DNA of 64,000 nucleotides, taken from positions 1 to 64,000 of the forward strand of contig NZ_FIZY01000026.1 in the NCBI RefSeq assembly GCF_900060185.1, in the 5' to 3' direction. Under the pieces are notes generated by a model, which made no database searches, was not told the DNA's origin, and worked only from the letters and a program-made list of their open reading frames with translations. A program made the position numbers and the translations under genes. Within the stretch, counting starts at the first letter, position 1; each line of letters opens with the position of its first letter. Positions 26,312 to 35,987 of the stretch are shown piece by piece. Source of the stretch: Grimontia marina (lineage in GTDB: Bacteria; Pseudomonadota; Gammaproteobacteria; Enterobacterales; Vibrionaceae).

Positions 26312-27046
26312 CTACTCTTCCTCGTTTTCTGTGTGGAGAAGGTAATCGCCGAGCCAAGCAATGGTCAGAGACAACAACCAGGCGACAAACACCGGGTTTG
26401 GCACTGAGAATTGCGGGAAGACGACAATAGTGGCAAAGGCAATGGCTGGCAAAATCACGCAGAGTTTATCGCCGCGCTGTTCACCACCGATGCGTTGGAG
26501 TTCCTGAAGCGCCAGCACCAGCATACTGCCGCAGAAGGCGAACATGGCACCTTGGGTTTGTCCGCCTGCCAATAGCGCGATAATCAGTGCCACAGGCCAC
26601 CAGCTGATTTTCTTCACTGGCTTCCAGAAGTAAGTCGCGACCCAAACCATAATCACGCAGAAGATCTGCATCAGGGTGTAGCTGATGGCACCACCGAGCT
26701 TCTCGTCCCCTTGCAGGGCAAGCACGCCGCATTCCATGGCAATTACCACGGAGATCACCAATAGCGAGACCTGCCAGTTACGGCGCTCTCCGGTGATAAG
26801 CACCAGTGCGGGAAGGATCATCCAAAGGCTGAGAGAAATGGCAACGGGTTGGTAAGGCATCATGGCGCCGAAGCCAATCAGGCCGGAGGCAAGAATCCAA
26901 ACGGTGACGCCGCCGGAACCTGCAAAAAAGAGAGCGGGAATGGCAAAAGCAAGCAGGGGGATATCGCCTTCAGCAAAGGCAGAAGAAAGTGCAGCGCCCA
27001 TGACCATGACTGCTGCTGTCACCATTAATGTCGTCGCATACCACAT
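26312..27046 (-). CDS. Unknown integral membrane protein
   Basis: The 244-residue protein is very hydrophobic, with about eight predicted membrane segments from residue 4 on (for example AIPALFFAGSGGVTVWILAS, PVAISLSLWMILPALVLI, WWPVALIIALLAGG). A short acidic tail (HTENEEE) ends it. ATG 27046 was chosen because AGGAGG lies just upstream; an ATG at 27067 has none. I do not recognise the family. It is transcribed away from atl across a 111-bp shared promoter region. Confidence 0.8.
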   Translation of the reverse strand: MWYATTLMVTAAVMVMGAALSSAFAEGDIPLLAFAIPALFFAGSGGVTVWILASGLIGFGAMMPYQPVAISLSLWMILPALVLITGERRNWQVSLLVISVVIAMECGVLALQGDEKLGGAISYTLMQIFCVIMVWVATYFWKPVKKISWWPVALIIALLAGGQTQGAMFAFCGSMLVLALQELQRIGGEQRGDKLCVILPAIAFATIVVFPQFSVPNPVFVAWLLSLTIAWLGDYLLHTENEEE

Positions 27047-27157
27047 ATAGCACCTCCTGCGCTTCATGCCGACAGTGATACCTCATTCCTTGTTTGATGT
27101 ATTTGTAGTCAGGTGAGGTATGATGTTTCTAATTATAATTTCTCCGTCTGTTTCAAT

Positions 27158-27469
27158 ATGCCCAATTTTGATGACCAAATCTATGCAGTACTTATCCAAA
27201 TACCCTCTGGAAAAGTAACAACTTACGGTGATGTCGCAAAATTAGCAGGGTTTCCCCGTCACGCGCGCCATGTCGGCAAGCTTCTTGGCTCGCTGCCGAA
27301 GGATTCCAAGCTACCTTGGTTTCGGGTGATCAACTCAAGTGGAATGATTTCGCTGAAGGGCGAGAGCTTCGTCAGACAGCGTGAAAAGCTGCTGGATGAC
27401 GGGGTGGAAGTCAAAGAAAACGGCGCAGTATCATTGCGCCGTTTTAAATGGGATGGAGAACCTGCCTAG
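27158..27469 (+). CDS. atl: Alkyltransferase-like protein (ATL)
   Basis: ATL proteins bind O6-alkylguanine in DNA and hand the lesion to nucleotide excision repair. The 103-residue sequence has the MGMT C-terminal fold: IPSGKVTTYGDVAKLAGFPRHAR (helix-turn-helix, shown here in parts as GKVTTYGDVA and AGFPRHAR) and the arginine finger. The active-site PCHRV of true methyltransferases is PWFRV, so the acceptor cysteine is replaced by tryptophan, which defines ATL. ATG 27158 gives the usual family length; a GTG at 27113 would add 15 unconserved residues. In E. coli the gene (ybaZ) also neighbours ybaY and tesB. Confidence 0.88.
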   Translation: MPNFDDQIYAVLIQIPSGKVTTYGDVAKLAGFPRHARHVGKLLGSLPKDSKLPWFRVINSSGMISLKGESFVRQREKLLDDGVEVKENGAVSLRRFKWDGEPA

Positions 27470-27475
27470 TGGCAA

Positions 27476-27895
27476 TTAACGTACAGCGCTTACTACCTGC
27501 ACTTCTACATTCTGGGTTTTCGCGGGGTCGTTAATCACGTGGGTGGCTGTATCACTGATAAAAATCAGTTGGCCGTCGACTTCAATGCGCGCGCTCACGT
27601 TGTAGGTGTGGCCCGGTTTAATCTCTGAAGGTGAGTAAGTCAGCGAAAATGGTAATGGGACCTGACGGCCTTCAGTCATGTAAGACTGGCTGCTAATCAC
27701 ATCCATCGGCGCGTCTGCCAAGGACACATCCGCCAATGTCACCGTCAATTTTGCGTTTTCAGGCAACGCAATACGCTGTAAGTAGTAAACTTCACCTGTC
27801 ACTGTTGCCATGTCTTGGCCCTTTATGATGTCTGTACATGCGGTAAACGCCAATGCCGTCAACGCAGCAAAAAATCCAAAAAAGGCCTTCTTCAT
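27476..27895 (-). CDS. ybaY: YbaY-family lipoprotein
   Basis: The 139-residue protein has a lipoprotein signal (MKKAFFGFFAALTALAFTAC, lipobox FTAC, lipidation at Cys 20). The mature part is a strand-rich YbaY domain (VTGEVYYLQRIALPENAKL, VTLADVSLADAP, FSLTYSPSEIKPGHTYNV), a family of unknown function tied to glycan or envelope stress. It converges on atl with 6 bp between stops. Gene order ybaY-tesB is shared with E. coli. Confidence 0.88.
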   Translation of the reverse strand: MKKAFFGFFAALTALAFTACTDIIKGQDMATVTGEVYYLQRIALPENAKLTVTLADVSLADAPMDVISSQSYMTEGRQVPLPFSLTYSPSEIKPGHTYNVSARIEVDGQLIFISDTATHVINDPAKTQNVEVQVVSAVR

Positions 27896-28164
27896 GGTAA
27901 AACTCCCAGTAACGCAAGCATCTAAAATACTGATAAAAATAACAACAAGTGTATCACCGTTGCATATTCAACCACTGGGAAAATGTGGATTTGAGATCAC
28001 ACCTTTTAACATCCGATGGTTGTCACGCAGGGCAGCGTAATGAGCCGCCTCGCAACGTTAGAGAGCATACATGCTGAATAAGTTCGAAATAAACGACATC
28101 ATAAGTGCAATCTGTCATTTTTCTGTCAAAACAATGAGCAATAAGACCGGCTTAAAGGGGATTT

Positions 28165-29028
28165 ATGAGTACGAAATTGGAAGAACTACTGGCTTTGCTT
28201 AAGCTCGAAAAAATAGAGGAAGGCCTCTATCGTGGGCAGAGCGAGAACCTTGGACTGCCACAGGTTTATGGTGGTCAAGTAATAGGACAAGCACTTTCTG
28301 CTGCCAAAGCCACGGTAGCGGGTGACCGCTTTGTTCACTCCTTCCATAGTTACTTCCTTCGCCCCGGCGACCCTGAAAAGCCCATTGTCTATGACGTGGA
28401 AAACCTTCGCGACGGGCAAAGCTTCAGTACCCGCCGCGTGAAAGCCGTGCAGTATGGTAAACCGATTTTCTACCTTACCGCCTCTTACCACATGAATGAG
28501 CCCGGATTTGATCATCAGTTTGCTATGCCGCAAGTGCCGGGACCAGAAGGGTTGATGTCGGAGCAAGAGTTAGTGGAGTCCATTGCCGAGCACCTTCCAA
28601 AGAAGGTGACTGAAACCTTTGGAAGGGAACGTCCGATTGAGGTTCGCCCTGTCGTGGTGGTGAATCCGCTCGCGCCGGAAAAACTCGAAGCCAAGCAGTA
28701 CCTCTGGATCCGAGCCAATGGCAAGATGATTGATGACCCCCGTGTCCACCAATACCTGTTGGCGTATGCATCTGACTGGGGCTTTCTGGTGACTGCATTG
28801 CAGCCGCACGGCGTGACCTTGATGTCTCCAGGGTTCAAAATGGCGACCATTGACCATGCGATGTGGTTCCACCGTGAATTCCGTATGGATGAATGGCTAC
28901 TGTTCGCGATAAATAGCCCTTCAGCCAGTGATTCACGTGGCTTGGTCCGCGGTGAGATCTACAATCAGAAAGGCGAGCTGGTTGCATCCGCGGTTCAGGA
29001 AGGTTTAATGCGCAAAAGTCAGCGCTAG
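28165..29028 (+). CDS. tesB: Acyl-CoA thioesterase II
   Basis: TesB hydrolyses medium- and long-chain acyl-CoA to free fatty acid and CoA. The 287-residue length equals that of E. coli TesB and the double hot-dog fold is recognisable: [39 protein letters not shown] and [15 protein letters not shown] in the first half, and [34 protein letters not shown] with Asp of the catalytic triad in the second. A GGGG ribosome site is 6 bp before the ATG. The 269 bp upstream hold no gene. Confidence 0.95.
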   Translation: MSTKLEELLALLKLEKIEEGLYRGQSENLGLPQVYGGQVIGQALSAAKATVAGDRFVHSFHSYFLRPGDPEKPIVYDVENLRDGQSFSTRRVKAVQYGKPIFYLTASYHMNEPGFDHQFAMPQVPGPEGLMSEQELVESIAEHLPKKVTETFGRERPIEVRPVVVVNPLAPEKLEAKQYLWIRANGKMIDDPRVHQYLLAYASDWGFLVTALQPHGVTLMSPGFKMATIDHAMWFHREFRMDEWLLFAINSPSASDSRGLVRGEIYNQKGELVASAVQEGLMRKSQR

Positions 29029-29061
29029 TTGCCAATTTGCTCCCTGTGTTTTCGGGGAGCA

Positions 29062-29328
29062 CTATTTTGGTAGAGATTCTAACTCTTGGTTTTCTTCTGC
29101 TATCTGCGGTGAAATTGCATCGCTATTGCTTTCGAGTTGCAGCAGTTTCTCCTCATTACTCCTTGAGTCATCTCCCCCATATTCCGCTTGGCTTCCCGGT
29201 TCCAATACTGGTTGATTGTAGGGGTCTGGCTGTAATGCCATGGGCGGAATACCGTTAGGATCACTATCTGTTTCTGCGTACAAATTGACAGTGAATAGAA
29301 GTAATAACGTTGCGAGTCGTCGGAACAT
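29062..29328 (-). CDS. Small exported protein of unknown function
   Basis: The 88-residue product has a clear signal peptide (MFRRLATLLLLFTVNLYA, then ETDSD). The mature part is acidic, proline- and glutamine-rich, with no recognised domain, and probably unstructured. A GAGAGACTGAAG ribosome region precedes the ATG. It converges on tesB. The signal peptide and codon use support a real gene; the function is unknown. Confidence 0.6.
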   Translation of the reverse strand: MFRRLATLLLLFTVNLYAETDSDPNGIPPMALQPDPYNQPVLEPGSQAEYGGDDSRSNEEKLLQLESNSDAISPQIAEENQELESLPK

Positions 29329-29413
29329 TCTTCAGTCTCTCATGCGATGTCTTATGCCCCAAAGATAGGCAAAGCGGAATCATTGCTGTTGTCGCGTTTC
29401 AGAAAACGGGCAC

Positions 29414-29441
29414 TAAAAAGCCAGCTCGGAGGCTGGCTTCT
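29414..29441 (-). terminator. Terminator of the porin gene
   Basis: AAGCCAGC and GCTGGCTT form a stem around CTCCGA; on the reverse strand it is followed by TTTAG. It lies 21 bp past the porin stop and probably also acts against transcripts entering from the left. Confidence 0.75.
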
Positions 29442-29461
29442 TCTTAAGGGCCGCGACTAAC

Positions 29462-30385
29462 TTAGAAGTCGTAGCGCATACCCGCTTGCAGTTGGTCGTC
29501 TTTACCATCCAGGCTTTCGAACTTGTAACCCGCGTATGCACGGAAGTTACCGTTGAATTTGTAAACTGCTTCCGCCGCAAAGTTGTTGGCTTCTTCAGTG
29601 TCAGCCTTATCGAACTCAGCGAAGTTATAAACAGCGACCAGTTTCAGTTTCTTGGTTGCTTTATATTGCGCTGCCAGCTCGTAGCCGGTGTAGTCCTCGT
29701 TGCTCTTTGAACCGATCGTGTAAAGTGCACCCAGCGTGAAACCGTTTTGTGAGTATTCAGCGGCCAGGTTGATTTGGTCATCGCTGTCAGTGCCTGCATC
29801 CTGAGAGACGTAGCCAGCACCGAGGCTTACTACACCAAAACCGTACAGCGCTGAGATTCCGTAGCTGTCAGCGTCTTTTTCATCTGCCGCGATGTAGTTA
29901 GCTTGGATAGACAGAGAATCAAATTCACCCGCGTAAAGGAAGTTGTTATCACGCTTGTCTTTGTTGCCTGAAACCAGGTCTGCCGCATCACCACCAAAGG
30001 TTGCCATTACGTCAGTAATGTCTGTCAGCTGAACTTGCGCGGAGTCTTGCTTACCGTAAGAAAACTCACCGGCAGACGTACCGAAACCAGCAAAGAAATA
30101 ACGGTTCTTCAAGCTGTCGCTATCGCTGAACTCTGCTTCGTATTTACCAAAACCGTAGAAGCCGTCAGAGATTTCTGTTTTGCCTTTTAGGTTAACGCGC
30201 GCTCGGGATTTGTCTTTGAATGAGCTGTCTTCTGCGCTCTCGTTGTTGTCCGACACATTGAAGCGTGCTTCAGCACGGCCGCCGACTTTCAGGGTAGTGC
30301 CATCGTTGTCATAAACGGTCGCTGCAAAAGATGAAGTTGAAGCCAGTGCAACAAGCAGTGCCGAGGTTAACGTCGCGTATTTCAT
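29462..30385 (-). CDS. General outer-membrane porin (OmpU/OmpC-type)
   Basis: The 307-residue protein has a signal peptide ending in SSFA and a mature N-terminus ATVYDNDGTTLKVGGRAEAR, typical of Vibrio porins. Alternating aromatic strands (for example GFYGFGKYEAEFSDSD, NRYFFAGFGTSAGEFSYG) and the C-terminal aromatic residue (LQAGMRYDF, needed for BAM assembly) indicate a 16-strand trimeric barrel. It is slightly shorter than OmpU. It has a long leader region (30386-30674) suitable for porin-type regulation. Confidence 0.9.
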   Translation of the reverse strand: MKYATLTSALLVALASTSSFAATVYDNDGTTLKVGGRAEARFNVSDNNESAEDSSFKDKSRARVNLKGKTEISDGFYGFGKYEAEFSDSDSLKNRYFFAGFGTSAGEFSYGKQDSAQVQLTDITDVMATFGGDAADLVSGNKDKRDNNFLYAGEFDSLSIQANYIAADEKDADSYGISALYGFGVVSLGAGYVSQDAGTDSDDQINLAAEYSQNGFTLGALYTIGSKSNEDYTGYELAAQYKATKKLKLVAVYNFAEFDKADTEEANNFAAEAVYKFNGNFRAYAGYKFESLDGKDDQLQAGMRYDF

Positions 30386-30674
30386 TTCTTACTACCTTAT
30401 TGTATTTGAGGGGCTTTCTTGCCCAATAAAGAAAAAGCGGGGGCTAAGGTAGGTTGAAAAAATGACAGTTCGGTTTCTGTCGGGTGACGTTTATGTTCCA
30501 CGGGAATGACCAAATGATGACTGTCGACCAACCTCTCAATACGTTGAAATTTCGGGATATTAATCACACAGGAAGTTACGAGGCATATCTTCCCTTTTAG
30601 GCTGTCGGAAATCTTCAAGACTCCTTTCCCACCAAGAGCCAGAATGGAATAAACACCACCAAGGAGCCGGAATC

Positions 30675-31058
30675 ATGAAATTTCGATACACCATTATGTA
30701 CGCAGAAAACGTTGAACAAACATTGGCATTTTATGAGGAAGCCTTCGGGCTGGATCGCGCCTTTTTGCATGAGAGCGGTGATTATGGAGAGCTGAACACT
30801 GGCGACACTAAACTCGCCTTTTCATCGCTTGAGCTCATGACATCACTCGGTAAGCACCCAAGCTCGGGGAATGTGCAATCACCGAATTTTGAAATCGCCT
30901 TCGAAACCCATGATGTAGCAGGAAACCTTGTGACTGCACTGAAAGCCGGTGCCGAGTTAGTGCAAGGAACCGAACATATGCCGTGGGGACAGACCATCGC
31001 TTACGTGCGCGATTTGAATGGCTATCTGGTAGAGATTTGTACGCCAGTGGCCGCTTAA
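30675..31058 (+). CDS. VOC-superfamily (glyoxalase-like) protein
   Basis: The 127-residue protein has the paired beta-alpha-beta-beta-beta units of the vicinal oxygen chelate fold. Metal-ligand candidates are in RYTIMYAENVEQTLAFYEEAFG (first part), FEIAFETHDVAG and the closing glutamate of LNGYLVEICTP. It could be a dioxygenase, glyoxalase or resistance-type binding protein; the substrate is unknown. AAGGAGCCGG precedes the ATG. Its last 4 bp overlap the end of the convergent AraC gene. Confidence 0.85.
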   Translation: MKFRYTIMYAENVEQTLAFYEEAFGLDRAFLHESGDYGELNTGDTKLAFSSLELMTSLGKHPSSGNVQSPNFEIAFETHDVAGNLVTALKAGAELVQGTEHMPWGQTIAYVRDLNGYLVEICTPVAA

Positions 31059-31678
31059 TAACCGGGAACGTAAAGCTGTTCGGTAAGATCTTTTCTGAGT
31101 TTTAATTCACTTGGTGTCACGCCAAACCAGCGTTTAATTTCGCGGCTGAAGTGCGCCTGATCGGCATAGCCAAATTCAAAGGCAGTATCAATCAAGGGTG
31201 CACCTTCGGCAATGGCACGGGCACTTTGTCTTGCCCTTGCCAATTGAACCCAGAACAAAGGCGACTTACCGCTCCGTTTGAGAAGGTGCCTTTGCAAGGT
31301 TCTCTCACTGACACCAAGCGAGCGCGCAATATCAGCCACAGAACCCAACCGCTCGCCTAGGCTGAAAAGCGCTTCATCGACATTGCTACAGCGACGTGAA
31401 AAGGCAGCAATCTTATCGAAAAGATCATGGGTGTCTTTTCCAATAGCGGCCATCAATTGGCTTTCATCCACCCATGTTCCCGGCGCTAAGCGATAGCCTG
31501 TCATTTTTGCGTTTGGCGTTATATCAACAGCGATAGTGGTTTCAAACAGCGGGGAGACATGCACCTGCTGTACACCCTCGATTTCCGTCACAATCACATC
31601 ACGGCAGCCGTCAGGCACCACATAGGCGGTCCCTTTTTCTGTCGGATTAGATGTCCAGATATCGATGATGCTTTCCAT
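31055..31678 (-). CDS. AraC-family transcriptional regulator
   Basis: The 207-residue protein has a short N-terminal sensing domain (VVPDGCRDVIVTEI) and a C-terminal AraC double helix-turn-helix: LGSVADIARSLGVSERTLQRH and ALIDTAFEFGYADQAHFSRE (given as EFGYADQAHFSRE). The conserved F-G-Y-x-D-x-x-H-F motif is intact. The N-terminal domain is like those of AraC regulators with DUF6597. It may control the convergent VOC gene, but no operator is seen. Confidence 0.88.
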   Translation of the reverse strand: MESIIDIWTSNPTEKGTAYVVPDGCRDVIVTEIEGVQQVHVSPLFETTIAVDITPNAKMTGYRLAPGTWVDESQLMAAIGKDTHDLFDKIAAFSRRCSNVDEALFSLGERLGSVADIARSLGVSERTLQRHLLKRSGKSPLFWVQLARARQSARAIAEGAPLIDTAFEFGYADQAHFSREIKRWFGVTPSELKLRKDLTEQLYVPGY

Positions 31679-31711
31679 GCTCTCCCCGCCTGGTGTTGAA
31701 CAGCCTTTAGC

Positions 31712-33499
31712 TTAGGCGATCCCTTCGTGTGTTTCTGTCTCACCGCAAGCAATTTGCTCCAGCTCTTCCAGATGTGCTCGGGTTTGCTGCAGCTCGTACA
31801 TCTGCCAGTAGCGGCCTTTGTTCGCTAAAAGCTGCTGATGGTTACCCTGCTCTTCCACATGCCCACGATGCAGTACCAGAATGTTGTCGGCATCAGCAAT
31901 GGTAGAAAGACGGTGCGCAATCACCACAATCGTCATGGTATTTCGCAGTGCTGCCAGTGCTTGCTGCACACGTTCTTCAGTGCCGGAGTCAATGTTGGCG
32001 GTCGCTTCATCCAAAATCAGGATACGCGGCTTATCCACCAGCACGCGCGCCAGCGCCAGCAACTGCTTCTGACCCGCAGAAAGCGTAATATCACCAGTAC
32101 CAATCGCAGTATCCAGACCCGACGGCAAGTGCTTCACATAGTCCGCCATATCGACCTGTTCCAACGCCTGCCAAATCGCTTCATCTGAAATATCACGGCC
32201 AAGGCTCACGTTGGCTCGGAAGGTATCAGACAGCACATGCGGGTCTTGCTGAACCATGGCAATGCCAGAGCGGAGCGCGTTTTGGGTCAGGGTCGAGAGT
32301 TCTCTGCCACCCAGTTTCAACGTGCCCTTTTGCACCGGATAAAAGCCCATCAACAAGGAAGCGAGCGTACTCTTACCGCTGCCGGTATGACCAACCAAGG
32401 CTAAGAACCCGCCCTCTTTGACCGAGACATTCACATCGGTCAGCACCTGAGTTTTGCCATCGTAACTGAAGTTAAGCCCTTCAATATCAATAGTGCCGGA
32501 TTGAATGGCGCGGTCATCATCACCATAAACATGCTGTTTAGCATCCATCAGCTCGAACAAACGCTCACCCGCCATAATAGCCTGCTGCAACAAGGACAAA
32601 CGCTGCATCAGTTCTATCAGCGGCTCAGTGACACGCCCCAAATAGCTGATAAAGGCGTAAAGCACGCCCACACCAATCAACTCATTCCCGTGCCAGCCAA
32701 ACAGCGCAGCTAGCGAGATAAGTGCCACACCGGACATCAAATCGATCAGCGGGCGAAGGTAAATGCCGTTGATTTTCACGATGCGTACTTCGGTGTTGAA
32801 GTGTCGCTCGGTCAAATCGGCAAAGCGCGCTGAAAAACGCTGCTCCTGCCCCATCAACTGAACGAGGCTCATGCCCTGAATAGATTCGCTCATCACACTG
32901 TTAATGTCGGTCAGCAAATCACGCGAATCGCGATACGCTGACGACGAGCGACGTTGGTAGTAGTACATCACCAAAACCACAGAGGGGATAAGAATCGCCA
33001 CCACAACTGTGAGTGTCGGGCTCAACAAGTACATGCCCGTCAGCATGGCGATGATCAGCGCCGTCGCTTGCAGGAAACTCGCGACCACTTGCACGTAAAG
33101 CTCTTTCAGCGATTCGGTATCGTTCGTCACGCGCGAGACCAATTTACCCGCTGGCACATAATCAAAGGCAGACAAGGGCTGGTTGATGATGCTGGCATAT
33201 ACACGCTTGCGAATGGTTTGAACGATTTCAATCGCGATACGGCTAAACCTGATCCCATAGGCGTAGTGCAACAGACCTGAGAGTACCGTAACCGCAATAT
33301 AGGCTAAGGCCAGCCCCCAAAGGACGTTCGGTGGGTAATAATCCTGGGCAACATAATCATCGAGGAAAATTCGAATCAACCACGGGCCGCTGACATCGGC
33401 CACCACGGCAAACAGCAGGAATATAGCCGCCACCGCAAAACCGGCTTTGTCATTAAGCAGGTAACTCAGCAGGCGTTTTAAGGTTTCACGTTTACTCAC
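31712..33499 (-). CDS. mdlB: Heterodimeric ABC exporter subunit MdlB
   Basis: This 595-residue half-transporter has six membrane helices (about residues 15-300) and an ATPase domain. The motifs are GHTGSGKSTLASLL (Walker A), LSAGQKQLLALAR (signature, with Ala for the second Gly) and RILILDEATANID (Walker B). It starts at GTG 33499, overlapping the mdlA stop (GTGA). MdlAB is a putative multidrug or lipid exporter in E. coli, where the same decR-mdlA-mdlB order occurs. Confidence 0.93.
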   Translation of the reverse strand: MSKRETLKRLLSYLLNDKAGFAVAAIFLLFAVVADVSGPWLIRIFLDDYVAQDYYPPNVLWGLALAYIAVTVLSGLLHYAYGIRFSRIAIEIVQTIRKRVYASIINQPLSAFDYVPAGKLVSRVTNDTESLKELYVQVVASFLQATALIIAMLTGMYLLSPTLTVVVAILIPSVVLVMYYYQRRSSSAYRDSRDLLTDINSVMSESIQGMSLVQLMGQEQRFSARFADLTERHFNTEVRIVKINGIYLRPLIDLMSGVALISLAALFGWHGNELIGVGVLYAFISYLGRVTEPLIELMQRLSLLQQAIMAGERLFELMDAKQHVYGDDDRAIQSGTIDIEGLNFSYDGKTQVLTDVNVSVKEGGFLALVGHTGSGKSTLASLLMGFYPVQKGTLKLGGRELSTLTQNALRSGIAMVQQDPHVLSDTFRANVSLGRDISDEAIWQALEQVDMADYVKHLPSGLDTAIGTGDITLSAGQKQLLALARVLVDKPRILILDEATANIDSGTEERVQQALAALRNTMTIVVIAHRLSTIADADNILVLHRGHVEEQGNHQQLLANKGRYWQMYELQQTRAHLEELEQIACGETETHEGIA

Positions 33500-35241
33500 A
33501 GCGCCTCCTCCAATGCCTGTTCCAGTTGCTGATAGCGCTGCATCTCTGCATACCAGCCGTTGGCATTCACCAAGGCTTTGTGCTTGCCACGCTCTTCAAT
33601 ATGCCCCTTTTGCAACACGATGATCTCATCGGCCGATTCCAGTGCCGACAAACGGTGTGCAATCACCACGGTGGTCTGATGCTGTGCGCGGTCGTGAAGA
33701 TTTTTGAGAATGTGGTGCTCCGTGCGGCCATCCACCGCTGATAAGGCATCATCCAAAACCAGAATTTCCGCATCCAGCAACAAAGCACGAGCAATAGAAA
33801 TCCGCTGTTTTTGACCACCGGAAAGCGTAATACCCTTTTCTCCCACCAGCGTTTCGTAGCCTTCAGGGAATTGCATGATGTCTTCATCAATACACGCAAG
33901 CTTTGCCGCTTCACGGATTTCTTCACGTGTTGCGTCCGGCTTACCGAGCGCAATGTTGTCGGCAATGCTGCGGGAAAACAAAAACGGCGCTTGCGTAACA
34001 ACGGCCAGCTTACCGCGCCACTCGCCCAGCTTGAAATCGCGAAGGGCTGTGCCGCCGTAGCTTACGCGACCCTGAACAGGGTCTTCCAAGCGAAGCATCA
34101 AAGACAAAATGGTGGTTTTACCGCTGCCCACGGGCCCCGCCACACCCAGCATTTTTCCGGGTGCTAATTCAACATTCACATCGCGAAGCGCGGGGATGTC
34201 ATGACCGCGCCAAGTGAACTGATCAATCGCAATAGACAGGGTTTCGCGTTCTGCTGGTAACGCTTTGTCTCCATCAACCAAATCCGGCTTTTCGTCCAGC
34301 AACGCTTTAATCCGCTTCCACGCTGCAGAACCGCGCTCGATGATGTTAAACAACCAGGCAACCGCCAGCATCGGCCAAATCATCAAGCCTTGATATAGGG
34401 TAAAGGCGGTCAGCTCACCCAAGGTTAAGGTGCCGTCTGCCACCATGTAACCACCACCCGCAATAGAGCAGAAAAACGAGGTGCCAATGGTCAGGAAGAT
34501 CACTGGGTCAAACATAGCATCAACTTTTGCTACGGCCATGTTCTTTTCGCCCGTGTCATCCGCCACCGCGTTAAAGCGGTCAACTTGCTGAGACTCCAAC
34601 CCAAACGCGCGGATCATCCGAATACCATTGAGAGAAGACTGGGTTTCTTCAGACAGTGATGAAAAGGCCGCCTGTGAGGCGCTGAACCTATGATGGAGCT
34701 GTTTACCGAAGCGGTTCACCATAATCGCCATCACTGGCATGGGCGCAAGCGCCAACAGGGTCAGCTCCCAACTGATGGTGGTGGTCATCACGATCAATAC
34801 CGCAATCCCCATGATCATTGAGTCGGCAAGCGTCAGCACGCCTTCTCCGGCCGTCATCACCACTGCCTTCACATCATTGGTGGAACGCGCCATCAAATCG
34901 CCAGTACGGTAGCGCTCAAAGAATCTCGGTGCGTGGCGGGTAAAATGCTGATAGAGCTTGTCACGAAGCACAGTCCCGAGTTGCGCCGCAGCGCCAAACA
35001 GCCACACGCGCCAGACAACGCGCATGAAATACACCACGACCCAGAGCGCAACGATCGCCCCAAGCGCGATAAACATTTGTTTTTTGCTGATATCGCCCGC
35101 CATGACACCGTCCACCAGCCAACCAATGGCTTTCGGCGGGATCAGTTCAAAACCGGCGACGAAAAATAAGAGCACAATGGCGCCGACATAGCGTTTCCAC
35201 GCCATTCGGAAAAACCATCCGAGTTCCAAAAATATGCGCAT
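33496..35241 (-). CDS. mdlA: Heterodimeric ABC exporter subunit MdlA
   Basis: The 581-residue partner of MdlB has six membrane helices in the first 300 residues and an ATPase with GPVGSGKTTILSL (Walker A), LSGGQKQRISIAR (canonical signature) and EILVLDDALSAVD (Walker B, DD in place of DE). The LDDALSAVDG form suggests one degenerate catalytic site, as in many heterodimeric exporters. It is 88 bp downstream of decR on the same strand, so the three genes could share a transcript. Confidence 0.93.
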   Translation of the reverse strand: MRIFLELGWFFRMAWKRYVGAIVLLFFVAGFELIPPKAIGWLVDGVMAGDISKKQMFIALGAIVALWVVVYFMRVVWRVWLFGAAAQLGTVLRDKLYQHFTRHAPRFFERYRTGDLMARSTNDVKAVVMTAGEGVLTLADSMIMGIAVLIVMTTTISWELTLLALAPMPVMAIMVNRFGKQLHHRFSASQAAFSSLSEETQSSLNGIRMIRAFGLESQQVDRFNAVADDTGEKNMAVAKVDAMFDPVIFLTIGTSFFCSIAGGGYMVADGTLTLGELTAFTLYQGLMIWPMLAVAWLFNIIERGSAAWKRIKALLDEKPDLVDGDKALPAERETLSIAIDQFTWRGHDIPALRDVNVELAPGKMLGVAGPVGSGKTTILSLMLRLEDPVQGRVSYGGTALRDFKLGEWRGKLAVVTQAPFLFSRSIADNIALGKPDATREEIREAAKLACIDEDIMQFPEGYETLVGEKGITLSGGQKQRISIARALLLDAEILVLDDALSAVDGRTEHHILKNLHDRAQHQTTVVIAHRLSALESADEIIVLQKGHIEERGKHKALVNANGWYAEMQRYQQLEQALEEAL

Positions 35242-35328
35242 TCATCCTCCCCTGCGCGAGCCAACTTACGTTTCAGGTCTCTGACTTGCCTGACTTTTAT
35301 TGCTCAAGCTTTTGTTTGCTGAGTCTTT

Positions 35329-35793
35329 TTAGAGCGGTAACGCGGTGGTGTATTTCAATGGCTCCATCGCGAACGTCGACGTGACGTTGGTCAGGCCATC
35401 AATACTGTTCACCAGCTTTTTATAGAAGCGGTCAAACGCCGCCATGTCTGCGACCTGCACCTTTAACATGTAGTCGTATTCTCCCGCCATGCGATAGCAT
35501 TCCATCACTTCAGCAAAAGGGGTAACGACATCCACAAACTTGCGGTACCAGGTTTCAGAGTGGTTTGAGGTTTTAATTTGGACAAAAGCCGTGAACGAGA
35601 GCCCCAACGCTTCAGGGTCTAGAAGGGCGACACGCTTTTGCAAGATGCCACTTTCTTCAAGACGTTTGAGACGTTTCCAACAAGGCGTGGTAGTGAGGTT
35701 TACCCGTTCGGCCAGATCTGAAAGCGACAATGATGCGTCGCGTTGTAACCAATCTAACAATTGGCGATCTACATTATCCAGTGAAATTGTCAT
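35329..35793 (-). CDS. decR: Lrp/AsnC-family regulator of cysteine detoxification
   Basis: The 154-residue protein has the Lrp plan: N-terminal helix-turn-helix ([30 protein letters not shown]) and a C-terminal RAM ligand domain ([20 protein letters not shown]). ATG 35793 gives the standard family length; an upstream start at 35907 would add 38 residues of unrelated sequence. It neighbours mdlA as in E. coli (ybaO/decR) and lies divergently to cdsH. In enterics it activates the adjacent cysteine desulfidase when cysteine is high. Confidence 0.87.
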   Translation of the reverse strand: MTISLDNVDRQLLDWLQRDASLSLSDLAERVNLTTTPCWKRLKRLEESGILQKRVALLDPEALGLSFTAFVQIKTSNHSETWYRKFVDVVTPFAEVMECYRMAGEYDYMLKVQVADMAAFDRFYKKLVNSIDGLTNVTSTFAMEPLKYTTALPL

Positions 35794-35987
35794 GACTGCT
35801 TTACCATTTCCGCGATAAGAGGCGAAAAATCCCCCCCAAAGACAGTAGAGAGAAATATTTTCTTTTTCGACGCCAATAATAGAATGAATTTCCATAACCA
35901 GCGACATTTAGGCGAAAAATGGCAAAACTTTACTTCGCATCTAGGATTATATTGTTGGTATAACCTTGATTATTATGAAGTAAGCCA

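Noticed and set aside
30397-30618. A 73-codon frame upstream of the porin
   Set aside because: No ribosome site or family; lies in the porin leader region.
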